Positions 50,230-63,137 of a stretch of 64,000 nucleotides of DNA are shown here, in pieces. Position 1 is the first letter of the stretch; each line of letters begins with the position of its first letter. Origin of the DNA: Zeus faber. Lineage: Eukaryota > Chordata > Actinopteri > Zeiformes > Zeidae. Below the pieces are notes generated by a model. It searched no databases. It worked only from the letters and a program-made list of their open reading frames with translations, and had not been told where the DNA came from. The stretch is from the NCBI GenBank assembly GCA_960531495.1, contig OY482852.1:12222896-12286895 (forward strand), read 5' to 3'. The position numbers and the translations under genes were made by a program.

Positions 50230-53200
50230 TTAGTACAGCATGCCGTCCGCATCGCCCTCTCCTTCCACAGCTTTCTTTTCTTTGTCCTTCTTTATGCGAT
50301 GGACCACGATGATGAACACAAGAACTGTGGAGAGAAGAGACATGGGACAGCGGTGAGCCACGAACACAGCAAAAATAAACTGTTCAGTCAACAGCCATAG
50401 CTTAAAGATTTTGAGATGACGTCACTGTCGAAATATATTAAAATCAGAGTCCCGCTCAAGGCACTTCTTGAATTCAAACGGCAATTTGCATCGAAAAGAC
50501 TCCCGTAGTTATAGAGTCCCTTGTGGTTTTCCCCTCAACACGGTTTCCAGAGAGCAGGGTCAGCGACAACACAACAACCTCCCTGGAGCTGGAAGAAATT
50601 CTGCGTCTTGCTCAAGGGCACTGCAACAGGGACAATATCCAGACTCCAAGTCTCCTCCAACCCCCTGTCTCGACCATTACCGCAGCCATTGGAACTAACT
50701 CCCGCAGTTTAAAGCCTTCCACTGAGTGGAAGTCAATGGAAAAAGAAGAAACTTCTGAGTGGAAATACAAAGTAGGATCTAAACAGCCAAGCACAGCAAG
50801 CCTCCAGCCCGTTGCCCAAATTTAGAGAGCTCTGGCTTTTTGTTTGGCTCTGGCCAAAACAACGGCAAGCATAAATGCTTACTGCGAAACAGTGTAAGGG
50901 GATACTACCTAGTCCAACAAACTAGCATGTGAACAATTTTACTATGTCTGAAACCATACAGTACTATATATCCAATAGTATGTTTGTATGAAAAGTACCA
51001 GGATGACATACAGCATCCAGTGCAAATGCTGGCAAGAGTAGCCCACAATGCATTGTGAGGCCAAGCATGCCTGTAAAATGTTCTCAGCAGAGTCATCATC
51101 GCCCCCCAGAGTTTGCAATTTGGGACCGTCATCTCTTCAGAAACCCGTGGATGACTTCACAGACATTTCATCCGTGTGTTTTTTTGGTTTTTTTTACAGC
51201 CTGCATGCGTGTGACCTGACCGGACCACCAGCACAGATACAGATGTCTTCGTATGACGAGTTCAGTGAGCTTGTTTGGGTGACGCATTCGAGAAAGATCC
51301 TCACACTCACCGACAAACCCCATGGTTCCTCCCAAGATTCCTATGGTGGTTCCCATCCCGTACTTGAAGGAACGCTCTTCTGGCGCCGTGTAGCAGTAGC
51401 CAAGCTCCGTGCAGTTACATACTCTCACTGAGGTGGAAGGAATAGAGAGAATCACACACATACACCGATCAGCCACAACATTAAAACCACTGGCAGGTAA
51501 AGTGAATAACATTGCTCATCTTGTTGCAAGCAGGAAAAATGGTCAAGCGCTAAGGATCTGAGCCACTTTGACAAGGGCCATATTGTGATGGCGAGATGAC
51601 CGGGTCAGAGCATCTCCAAAACAGGAGGTCTTGTGGGGTGTTCCTGGTATGCAGTGGTTAGTACCTACCAAAAGTGGTCCAAAGAAGGACAGCCGGTGAC
51701 AGGCTTATAAATGTGTATGTAGCACACATAAATGTGTATGTGTAGCACACATTACTGAAAAAGTTAATGCTGCTAATGCTGCTATCTTCTACATCATGTG
51801 GATGGGCGGGGTCAGGGTCCGATCCGATCGAGCATCTGAGGGATGTGCTGGAACAACAAGCCCGATCCATGGAGACCCCACCTCGCAACTTACAGGACTT
51901 AAAGGATCTGCTGCTAACGTCTTGGTGCCAGACACCACAGGAGACCTTCAGAGGTCTTGTGCTTGACGGGTCAGAGCTGTTTTGGCGGCATGGGGGGGGG
52001 GCTACACAATATTAGTGGTTATTATAGGTGGTTTTAATGTTGTGGCTGATTGGTGTATATCCAATCAATCTGGGTTATGAGGGATATACTGTACTATATT
52101 GCTCGTTTTTATTTTTACTTGTAACTAAATGCTCACCCTGGAAATTGTGTGTGACACCCATGCCCGCGTTGTCCTTGATGTTGATGGGAATCATAAAGGT
52201 TTTGTCCTCGGTTGGAGTTTTCTTCAGCCTCAGTCTGGCTGACGTGGCTGTGGGGCAAAAGAAAGACAAGCGCAAATTAGTAGAATTATCCAGGCGAACA
52301 ACGGCTGCCTTCGACACTAATACCGCCCAATCAGCAGCAGCAGCGCACCGTCCACCGCCTGCAGGTCCCAGTTCGGGGACTTCTTGCCGTGGGCGAGGGA
52401 GAAGGTGAAGGGCTGGGAGAAGGGAACGCTGTCGGCGTCCTGGGCTCGGATCACCACGGGCCGCGGGGACTTGGCGCAGACGAACGCCTGTGACTCGGTC
52501 AGCTTGGGGATGTTGTCGTTCACGTCCAACAGCCTCACAGAGACCACGCGGTGAGCAGACTTCTCCGGGTTGGCTGGATAGATATATAGAGAAATAGAAA
52601 GATATGTACTTTATTCATCTGTGAATTTGCTCACATAAGCAGCTCATAAATGGACAATAAGAATATGGTGATAAGAAAAAAAATGAAATATGCAATGAGA
52701 ATTAGCTGAAAAATTGGAATTATACAATAATAGTATATTAGTAAATATACAAGAAACCTAAAACTTAACAATGAATCAAAAAAATAAAGAAAAAAACCCA
52801 ATAAAAATATATAGATAGATAGATAGATAGAAACGTAATTCATCTGTGAAATTGCTCACATAAGCAGCTTATAAATAGGCAATAAGAATAGAGAATTAGC
52901 TGAAAAATTGAAAATATACAATATTAATATTTGTTAAATATACAAGAAACCTAAAAATAGCAATAGCAATAGAGCAATAAATCAAAAAAATACAATAATA
53001 ACACCATTAACAATAATACTACTTCTAATAATAATGCATTCATTCTGCAAAGCTGTTGCATTACTTTACACATTTTAGTGCTCATGCCGTAGCTGCTCAC
53101 GCACCTAGAACTACACCAAATCTTAAACTCCATGGCCACCGCCTCGGTCCTGTAACCCGCACAGTTTGTCGGAAGCGGCAGCCGGTCGTACAGTCAGTGC

Positions 53201-55330
53201 TCAGTCAGTGCTCACCCTTCTCGAAGGCGGTGACGGTGAGTTCCAAGACCTCCGCCGTCTCTCTGTCCAGCTTGGCTTTGGTCTTGATTTCTCCTGTGGC
53301 CGCATCGATGGTCAGCCAGCCACGTGCATCTCCCTCCATCTTGAAACTGGGGTGGGGGGGGGACACACACAGAATTGCAGAGCTGCTCAAGTCGAAGAGA
53401 CTCCTGAAAAGACGTACGGCGGTGTGGCTTGCGTCAAACGAGCAAGCGGTGGTCAGCTCGTAGTCGTATCAAAAAGCCGTATCGTTCTCGTACACTATCT
53501 CTTTTCCCTCGGGGTCCTTGGCCTCCACCGTCAGCAAGGCCGCTCCCACGCTGGTGTTTTCGGGTACGGAGACGTCGAGGATATCGAGGACGAACTCCGG
53601 CGGTTCGTCCACGTCCGTGACGGTGACGATGGCGGAGGCCGAGGAGCGGCTGTCGTACTCGAGACCCTTCATCAGGGGCTCGGGATTACGGGCGTCGATC
53701 CGCAGGCGGTGGGAGGCAGACGCCTCGAAGTCCAGCGGCTATTGGGAGAGGAGCGGAGACGTGAGGGAAGGATTCACAGCCGTTCCGTATCCAATGCGCG
53801 GTTCATTTCACTCTTCTCTGTAGCTCCGACTACTTTACCATCTGCCAACTAACTTGGCTTTTTATCTCCGGTATGATTGACTGCAATTTATATCTCTTTT
53901 GATTTTGTTTGCTTTTCGTGTTTAACGTGTGTTCCTACCTTGACCACCACCAGCCTGCCCTCGCCGTTGCCATCGGTTTCCATTGCAAAGATTTCGTCCT
54001 CGTTTCCAGCGGAGATGTGGAACTCGATGCGAGAGCTGCCGCTGCCGAGTTCGTCGGCGTCGGACGCTCGCACCGTCAGCACAGTGTGTCCCAGCGGAGT
54101 GTCCTCAGCGATGGAGTGGTCTCCATACTACACAAACAGATGCGCGAACTGAGACTTATATTTAAAGCTCAGCGGCATGAAAGAAAAATACTGGGTTGCG
54201 AGATACTGTTTCCCACGGCAGTCAGACATATTGACCCTTTTTTAAACTGTTTTGATAAAAGCCTCCCCATATCTCCAGGAGGGACTCCCTCCCACCACTC
54301 AACTGGGTGTGGGTATTTGATGGACATTGGACACAACTATCGGGAGGTTCTGCGAAGGACGTTCTGTGTTTGATTTATTTTCAAAGGGAAAAAAACCTCA
54401 AGGTACTCACGTCGTTCTTCTCGAATAACGGCAGCTCATTGTTGACATCAATCACCTTTATGAGGACCTTGCACTGCGTGCTGAACCCTGTCGGTCACAG
54501 AACACGAGGGTTTGCAGTTTCACAGACGTGTGTGTGTGTGTGTGTGTTGTGTGTGTGTGTGTCTCTTTTAAGGAATGTTCCAACGTGTGCCATGACCTGC
54601 GTGTTTTCGATGTGCTACCTGGGTCGCTGACTTTGAAAGTGAGGTGGTACTCGGTGGCGGCCCTCCTCTGGAGAATCTGCTTCGATTGGACGTGTCCGGA
54701 AACGGCGTCGACGGAGAAGGCGTCGGTGGGCGGGTCACTGGACAGGATGGTGTAGGTCAGCAAGGCGTTGCTCGTGCCGATTTCGTCAGCATCGTGGACC
54801 AATAACTGTCCGACCGGGCTTCCTGGAAAGTGAGTCGAGTCAAAGTTTGCTGTTTGGCTCTATATCTCCGTTCATTTCTCAAGGAAAAATTCTCCAGGAC
54901 AGCTGGCAGAGGTGGTCAAATCCGGGTTCAGAAAGTTTAATTCCACTCTGCGATGTGGATTTGCATCAATCCAGGTCCAACTTATGAGTTGAATCAGGTG
55001 GATCAGTCCATTGCTGGAGAAAAATCATGACAGGACTTTTACTTTCTGGACTTGGAACCGTCCACCTCTGGTAGCTAGGCAGGGACATACACAGACATCT
55101 TACCGACGGGCTCGTTCTCCTGGACCTCAAACATACTCTCCTCCATCTCACATTCTGGTGCATTGTCGTTAATGTCCTCCACCAGCACTTGAATCTCCAT
55201 GGGTGGCTCCACCTCGTTGCCATGGTGATCTTCGGCCAACACCACCAGGATGTACTGAGACAGAAGCGCCACGTGGGTTTTAGCAAAAACAAAGGTCCTG
55301 GGGCAATTCACCATCACATACAGTAGATTG

Positions 55331-55362
<32 letters not shown>

Positions 55363-56695
55363 GTGTGTTGTTCACCATGTCCTTCTCTTCTCTGTCCAGC
55401 TCCTCCATCAGCTCAATCTCCCCTTCCACCGTGATCCTGAAGGGGAACTTGATCTCCCTCTCCTTCTGCAGCAGCCTGTAGATGGCGTCCGGCTCGTTGG
55501 ACCGGACCTGGGATCAGAGCGGAGGACGCAGGGGATGATGGAAATGGCGGGTCACTTCACGAAGCACACAACACAAAGTGTCTATGTGCTTCCACACGCA
55601 CCTTAGTGAGGGCCATGGGGTATTGGCCAGACAAGTGTTCCTTCACACTGATCATTCCGGGGCTGACCCACAGGTTCGGCTGCACCACCACGTTCACCCT
55701 GGTGGTGTCGGTCAGAGCGATTTCCGACTCCCCGCCCAGGTCCTGCACACGGACGAGGAGGGTGAAGTCCGGGTCATCCAGGGGGTCCATGCTCCGTCTC
55801 CTTGTCTCTGACACCACCAAACACAGACATAGAGGGCTCCATTTATAGCTCTTCAATACCAGCCACCAGGTGGCAAGCATCATGACGATAGATGATGATT
55901 ACTAAAAATGAATTAATTTAAGATGAGAAAGAAACCACATGATGTACAGAGGTCCGTTGTGGGAGAATTGTTGAGAGTTTTTGAGTCATTTTTTGTGGAA
56001 GCTCTTTGAATGTGGAAGTCTACAACTTGTGGGGTGGCCCCACATGTCCCCTTTTCAACGCAGGGTCAGTGGGGTTTTTGACCATGCGCTCCAACTAAAT
56101 TCACCGCAACAAATCGCAGTTAATCGCCCCAAATTTTTTTTTTAATCATTCTCTCTGTTTCCCTTTCCATCCAAACACTATTCCTCTCTCGTTTCAAGTC
56201 ACATGCTGCAGCTTTAAAGCACAAAAAACAAAAAACAAAAAACAGATGCACACTCATCCCTGGATAACCCAGCCCAAGATTGGGCGTGAACACACACTTT
56301 CACACTTACAGAAAGATGTGCATGTACACAAGTCCCTGGATAACTACACACACACACAGACACACACATACACACACCTCTCTCCAGGCAGTTGTAGAAG
56401 GGGTTCTCTTCGTGGGGGATGTCCTGTTTCGGCATGCAGTATTTATCAAACATGGTCTTCATATTATCACCGCTGTGGTCCTCTCCTTGGCCATACTGTA
56501 AACCCACTCTGGCCTTCAGCATCAGCTGGCCTGGAAACGAACAAAAACAAATAGTGCCAGCATCATAAATCACGCCTTGGTAACAACTTACATCAAATGA
56601 TTTTCTCTGTGCATCTGAAAGAACAATATTTCTTCCTTTAAAAAGATGGGTATTTTTCTCAAAGCTCAGAGACTACCTACTGTATACACACGCAC

Positions 56696-56758
<63 letters not shown>

Positions 56759-57297
56759 AACTTACAAACACAAGCAATCAGTGATCACCATCACGCGACA
56801 TATTTACTCAATCTGCAACCAATCATGATCATCTGGAGCAGAGGAGCTGAGCTGTTTAATCTTGGTTTACAGGGGCACTTTACTGTCAGATTACAGTCAG
56901 AGATCGACAGATTATAGACTTTCCCACAGACGGGCGCCTCTTGATGTGCAGGTCTGTCTGGGTATGAGTGCGTACCAAGTGTTTATTAGTTACCTTCCTC
57001 CGTGGTGGAGATCTCCCCTGTGACCGGGTCGATCTGAAAGAAGAGCTTTTTCTGTTTTGGGATCTGGCCGATGAGGCTGTATCTCAGGAGAGCGTTGGGA
57101 GACTCGGGGGGATCTTGGTCGGATGCAAACACTTGGGCAAACGGGACACCTGAAACAACAGAGTCACGCTTAGATGTGGATAAAGGTCATGGGGTGGATT
57201 GTACAGGTTGGAAACCAATGATACATGAACCTTTCATACCTAAAGTATAGTATATACCATAATGAAGACAGACATACATTCACATGTAAAAAACATG

Positions 57298-57381
<84 letters not shown>

Positions 57382-58259
57382 CACACACCTGCGGCATTAT
57401 TCTCCCTGACCATTGCTGAATACTCGGTCTGGTTGAAGATAGGAGGGTGGTTGTTGACGTCCAACACGTTGATGGTCACAATCACTGGGCCATCCACCAC
57501 ACTATCGCCTGCTAATGCCTCCACCTGATGTGGACAAATAAATAATAACAAACCTTCATTTATATCGCACCTTAGAAACAGGGATTAGAATGATTAAAAA
57601 TGAATAAATCAATCATGGGCAAATAAAGACAAATATCATACTATATGCCATTCACACCATGCAATTCATAATATGCAATCAAACTTAAGAAAACACAGGA
57701 ATTGAGAAGAAATAAGAACAATAAAGGCCTCCAGAATATATTCAAAAGGCTTTTAACCACATATGTTGACTTAGTTTGGGGCCCAAGAACGTGGTGTGTT
57801 CAGACAGAACCTTTCACTGCAGTCGTGCAGGATGACCAGTCCGCTGTTGCCTTGAGGTTGTGTGTCACCACCATGACGATAGTATGATATGCAATTAAAG
57901 TGGTGGATATTATAGGAAGCACAGGAAGCATTTATAGGGTGAAGTAGCCGGGGTGGAGGACTAGTCGCAAAGTGGCAAGCCAAGGCTGCTGAAGCATAAC
58001 TAGCAGCAGAAGATTTTAAAATGTTCTGTTTCTCAAACAAGTAGACACCGCAAAATGCCCCAAAAAAAGTAAAAAAAAAAAAAAAATGTAAATTTACCCC
58101 AATGACATAATGAGTATCTTCGGATGAATCGAGAGGCTTTTGCAAGTAGAGCCATCCGTCATCTGAGATCATGAACATATCGCCGTCTTCTCCATTCAGC
58201 CTGAAGCCGCTGACACCTGCATGAGATGGTTGGAACTTTGGAGAGGGCGAGAGAGAGAG

Positions 58260-58313
<54 letters not shown>

Positions 58314-59057
58314 ATTATGAATACACGGTGGGTTTGCATCACACAACCAACACGGAGGGGCGAGTCTGGACGCTACCTGGAAGATGGGGTAGGGCACCGG
58401 TGTCTGCTCGGGGACGTCTAGACTTTTATTTTCCAGCGGGCCCTTCCTGTCCTCCAGCCCCCTCCCAGAAACCTGTCAGGAGCGAGATGAAGAGGTCAAC
58501 GTGCGTCCGGGGTGAGTGCTGCCAGTCTCCCCTCTCATTCTTGAAGGAAAGCTGTTATTCATTGAACCGCGATGAGCGTCCGGCCGGCGTACCAACACCA
58601 CGATACAGGACGAGGGGGCAAAGTCTACAAGGACATCCACTCACAATGTTTCCACATAAGTCTGTTGAATTCAAGGGCCCGATCACACCTTACAGTTAAC
58701 CTGGGTCACCCTTCAATAAATTACCCGGGGGCCTTGAAGACGCAGGGTTCAAAGTCATGATTTGTCTGTGTGCTGTATCCACGTGCTCCGGATGCCCTTC
58801 AAAAGCACATTCCCCTCATTCCCCCCATTGCAACACGGAGCGTGTTGCAATATTATGAATAAAACAAACAAAAAAAACAAAAAACGAAACCACAGTGAAT
58901 ATTTAACACTCGGCGCAGTAGCTCAGCGTGTTGAAGGATATTTACTGTGAAAGTGGTTGCATAACGCGGGGGGGGGGGACAGCGGGAGTTGGTGGTGCCG
59001 TGTACTCACAATGCTGAGCAGCAGCGAGAGAAGCAGCAGATGCAGTGTGGGTGTCAT
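50230..59057 (-). CDS. cdh17: cadherin-17 (liver-intestine cadherin), complete
   Basis: Calcium-dependent homophilic adhesion protein with seven extracellular cadherin repeats and a very short tail that does not bind catenins. Exons in transcript order: 59057-59010, 58472-58377, 58235-58098, 57524-57389, 57149-56994, 56530-56378, 55807-55602, 55507-55376, 55254-55104, 54822-54619, 54487-54411, 54127-53939, 53738-53494, 53346-53216, 52573-52349, 52247-52137, 51427-51311, 50324-50230. Phases agree; 869 aa (human 832). Signal peptide MTPTLHLLLLSLLLS. Calcium-site linkers include VEDINDNAP, DVNNHPP, IDVNNELP, DVDEPPE and DVNDNIP, plus DAD/DQD motifs. Transmembrane helix is about residues 824-846, then a 23-residue basic-acidic tail starting HRIKKDKEKK. 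Phase, not strength, fixed the donors at 53494 and 52349. The human RGD site in repeat 6 is EGD here (53328-53336). An acceptor (CCCTTCTCAG) just before the ATG implies a non-coding first exon. Confidence 0.95.
51463..52056 (+). mobile_element. internally deleted Tc1-like transposon with both terminal inverted repeats
   Basis: Lies in the cdh17 intron between exons 51427-51311 and 52247-52137. Ends CACCGATCAGCCACAACATT and its near-perfect inverse are flanked by TA (51461-51462, 52057-52058), the Tc1/mariner target. The 594-bp body retains start and end pieces of a transposase region but lacks its centre, so it is non-autonomous. Shares over 200 bp with the copy at 11080-11491. Confidence 0.92.
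52604..52998. repeat. direct duplication of about 160-190 bp in a cdh17 intron
   Basis: Copies at about 52611-52795 and 52842-52990 share TTCATCTGTGAA.TTGCTCAC, AAGCAGCT.ATAAAT, AGAATTAGCTGAAAAATTG and ATATACAAGAAACCTAAAA. They are separated by an ATAG microsatellite (52811-52830). The unit is AT-rich and non-coding, possibly the 3' end of a dispersed repeat. Confidence 0.85.
56690..56755. repeat. (CA)n microsatellite
   Basis: In the cdh17 intron between exons 57149-56994 and 56530-56378. Related CA/GT tracts adjoin the donors at 56378 and 57389 and occur at 55330-55369 and 54527-54561. Confidence 0.93.
57525..58097. other. cdh17 intron
   Basis: A-rich DNA between exons 58235-58098 and 57524-57389. 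No feature apart from an A-run near 58070-58085. Confidence 0.6.
58249..58309. repeat. (GA)n microsatellite before a cdh17 acceptor
   Basis: On the transcribed strand this is (CT)n, a strong pyrimidine tract leading to the acceptor of exon 58235-58098. Confidence 0.95.
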
Positions 59058-59519
59058 GATGCCACTCTGAGAAGGGAAGGGAGAATGAAGGGGAGGAAGA
59101 GGAGGAGAAGTTAAGGAAGGTGTTTTTAATGGCGAGAAAGGACAAAGATTATGTCACATTGCTGTTCAGCTACAGTTAAATGTACTTATGTTGCAAACGG
59201 TATTGGACCGTTTTGGTTTGAGTTTTGTTAAGTGGGCTCGCGTCTTCCACTACTCTACTCCAGCTGTTGCTTTACCTGCGGAGCGCAGACACTCACACCT
59301 CAGTCCTTCACAAAAAAAAACGGTGGTATCACTCCACTATCTGGGATGATTTCATACAAGCTGTCCGCCTCTATTTCAGACTTTGAGCTCAGGGGGGCGT
59401 CTTACAGAGCTCCACCCACACCAGCCACCCCGAGCACCGACACAAGATACGGAGAAACTGAAAGTCGGAGCTTTATCGAGCTTTCTGAGTCTGCGGGGAA
59501 TCGAACGTCACCTTTGAAA

Positions 59520-59600
59520 GGTGTGGCTTCCTGTCAATGACAGGAAGGACACTATGGGCATCCGAGTGACTCAGGTATTTAAAGGTCGGTTTCAGGTGTG
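59520..59600 (-). promoter_or_regulatory. candidate cdh17 core promoter
   Basis: Reverse strand TTTAAATA (59584-59577) is followed about 35-50 nt downstream by the palindrome CTTCCTGTCA-A-TGACAGGAAG (59527-59547), a paired ETS-type core. It lies about 0.5 kb upstream of the ATG exon, a reasonable place for the missing 5' UTR exon. Inferred only from motifs. Confidence 0.35.
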
Positions 59601-59623
59601 GAACTGCCATGACCTCCCTGTGA

Positions 59624-59660
<37 letters not shown>

Positions 59661-62600
59661 ATGTGTGTGTACGTGTGTGGGGGCATAACCCCATGAAATG
59701 AGCGATCGTGTATGTCGCGTCCCAGTCGATCAGTGAGTGCCACTATTTTCCAACTGAACATCTTTCAATGGAAGGGAAAATGGCTTAGCTTGTCTCCCAG
59801 GCAGTTTCACAAGACTCTTCAATGTTCTCTTCAGCATGTTCCACTTGACAGACGTTCTCACCAAACAAAATCCCGAATCAGTTTTGTTTTAACTTTAACA
59901 CGGCGAGAGGACTTGTAAATATTTAACCTGGATTCCAGTACAAATAAGACCACCTCCTATGACTCCTTCATAAAACGTTACATTTAGGGAGCATATGATG
60001 ATCGACATAGGAATAATGTTTCCCTTGTTCATGGCTCTTCAATATTATGTCACCTGGACAGTTTGAGATCCTTGAAGGCTCGGCCAGAGAGAAGGGCGAA
60101 GGGAGCGCCACAGAAAAGTGAAGGTGACATTGAGTCCATGGTGTAGGACAGCACCACAGATGAAGAAGATCACTACCAAACAACGCATAAACTTGATTCA
60201 AAACAATATAAATTAAGTTGGCTGAAGGATTTTACTTATACTAAAACTATGGGTTAGGATCAGCACTTATGAAAACGAAGTGTGCGTGAAATCAGAAATG
60301 AATGGACAGCCTCGTTTTGGGGCCTACCAATTTGGCTACGAGTGAATGACCTTTACTAGTCGAGATGTTAGTTTTTGAATAGGACAAAAACATATCAAAC
60401 TGTGTCCAATTCTGCACACGCAACCTCACACTGCGATCCCTTGGAGAAACAACGCCGAGACTGGACGATCCAGAACACGCCGAGCCCTGGTCAAAGTCAA
60501 GTCAAGATCACAACACAGTCCCCACATCCGGCGCCCTAAGAGTCTTTCCAAAAAACAAAGGCCTTCCGACATCTTTCTCATGCACTTTTTATGACATCCT
60601 CAGAGATGAAGAAGTTGTCCCAAATAACACTGAAATATTTCAAAGCGGGAAGCCTTAAGAAGACGTACCTTTGCCGGCGGGGATCTCGAGTCACTCCGGC
60701 TTCTTTGGGTGGATTTCTGCAGCTCAGTCCCAGTGCTGGTCAAACAGTAACTCAAGTGTTAGGCAGCAATACTTTATTGGACCTAATGATTGTCTAATCA
60801 CCTTGTCCCATGGCCCGGCCCCAGCCAATGGGGAAGCAGCTGACAAAGAGAAACGGGGAAAGAGATAGGAAAGAGAGAACAATGATATAATGGAATAATT
60901 TTCATAAAGGTAGCCCAAAAGGCAAAGCAGAGGTGTGAATATCGCTCCATAATATCTGGAATCACTGCACAAGGATAGTAAAATGTTCCTTATCATCTGA
61001 ATACTTCCACATTATTTCTTCGCAGATGTCTCAGAATAGGAAAAAAAAAATTAAATAAAAATAAAAAATCTGCATCTGTATCATCAACTATTATTAAAAA
61101 CGTTGTTCATCAGATTTGACCGTCCATTAAAAATGTCAAAATAAATGTCAAGAACTGAATGGTTGAAAACAGACAAAGGGGCTATTCAGTGGACAGTCCC
61201 CTTAGACTTTAACCTTTAAACATCTGAAATGTTTCCTGTCTGATTTTCCATTGTGGGGTGTGACTGATAAAGAGCGGCGTGCAGACAATACAGTAAGAGC
61301 AGCCAAGAGGGCAGAACAATGACCCAGAAGGGCCAACAATAGGGCGTCCAGGTTTTCCAGCGGGCGCCGGCACGTACGGTGCAATCTTGGAGTGTTGGCT
61401 TTAAATTGAGGCCGTGACATTTTCTGGATGTCTTCGCCTCTCTCCGCATCTGAGCCGGACAAAGTTTATTGAAACAAAACAATGGCTCAAAAGCTTAGAA
61501 TTAGAGCCTCGTGGGAGATCTGATCCGCAACTGGGCAGCTATAAATACCGGTTTGAGCATCTGATCACCCCAAAGGTCCATTTGGAGGTGGTCAGGGATG
61601 TGTGTAACAACGTCAGCTTGTGGAGAATCAAGCTGTAAATGAGCCACAGTTGCACCAAACCTGTAGTGAAATCCGGAGTTGACGGTGGGATCACCGGGGA
61701 GTATGGTGGAGACATGAGACTTAAATACAGTATATTAGATTTGGTTCCATGTGTCCAGGCGGCCTGCCGATGAAATGATGATCCGCTTTATAAACACCTA
61801 GACGCACCTAAACAGGAGACACATACTGCAGTTATAGTCTTTTCGGAGTGATAACTCGATGACAACTCCGCTGATGCCCACGCATCACTCTCGACGACAA
61901 CATTACACGAGGGCGGGCAGACACAAAGGCAGGCAGACACAAATTTAGCCTCTGAAAGTTCAGCTTTAATGTCACATCCTGACTCATCTCCTATCAGCTC
62001 GGTTGCGTAGCTGTCCATGTACATCTCTGTGTGTGTTTTGTGCAAATGCTGAGTCACTCGTGGCTTTATCACGGCTTACGTGGCAGACAAGTGATGGCCT
62101 TCAGGGGAAATAAAGTCTCTTTATTCCTTTTTTTTTTGTTTTACGTGTGCTGTTAGCATTCCGGGCGTACAGCACAAAGTATTTGTATGCTATTGCATCT
62201 AGGACAGAGTTAGTCTGCAAGTGGAGTTCAAGTTCTCAATCTGCAATGCAACTCTTTATTCATTATTTAATCTTCAAGAACTGCTGCAATAATTCTGTCC
62301 TGTGGACACGTAGGATGACAAGAGCACAGCTTTTTGTAGTACAGAACCACCACCAATCCCCCTCTTTGGAGAACTATTTTACCATGTTTGGGTCTATAAA
62401 TAACTAATCACTACTCCAAGAGGGGGAGAATCACCACGGGTGAGACAATTAAACATAGAACCAAACAACAGGTACACGGAAAAACATAAAGATCTGAGTT
62501 AAGTAAGTCCAGGAAAACTGGAACAGCAATTGGTCACGTGGCCTCTTCCTGTCATAGTTATGGTAGTAAATGAGGGAGGAAAGGAGAGGGATGTAGCCAG

Positions 62601-62670
62601 GAGGGTGTTGGGGGTGTGTTCAAAGCAGGTGTTGGTGGTGTGTGCGTGTGTGTGTGTGACGGGACCGCCA

Positions 62671-62713
<43 letters not shown>

Positions 62714-63131
62714 TGTGAGGTGTCCACCGTTGAGTGTACAGGACTTATCCCAATTGGTTCTGATGTATAACGTCAGTATTATGTTGTGGCGCCTCCAATC
62801 AGTGGAAAGCCCGCGCTCCACAGCTGCATAGACACCCCACTGCTGCAGCAAAGCCCTGAGCACCCCGCCCCGCAGCCACAGAAGACCCCCCCGGCCCCCA
62901 GAGATCCGGATGCCCGCGGAGCAACCCCCACGCCCGTCCCCGAGGAGCATAACCCAGTCCCAGAGAGCACGGGGAGACCCCGCACCCCCCGGGCGCACAC
63001 ACACAACCCACCCCCATGTGCAGGCACAAGATGCAGTCATAGGCGCAGAACCCGGGCCGCGGGCACCAGGCACGGACTGCAGGCCCGGAGCCAGGCCCCG
63101 CGCCAACAGACCGACACCCCGCCCAAGTCTC
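59601..63131. other. cdh17-gem intergenic DNA
   Basis: No gene recognised over 3.5 kb. (GT)n tracts at 59627-59659 and 62640-62712; a C-rich block at 62860-63120 differs sharply in composition from its neighbours. Remaining DNA is AT-rich and unremarkable. Confidence 0.55.
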
Positions 63132-63137
63132 TTTATT
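63132..63137 (-). terminator. candidate gem poly(A) signal
   Basis: TTTATT on + (AATAAA on -) about 680 nt downstream of the gem stop. The interval to 63815 is the presumed 3' UTR, and is AT-rich. Confidence 0.45.

Noticed and set aside
52324..52348. Alternative cdh17 donor GGGCG|GTATTAG at 52323
   Set aside because: It gives the wrong phase for the next exon; the donor before 52349 restores phase and matches the human length across the junction.
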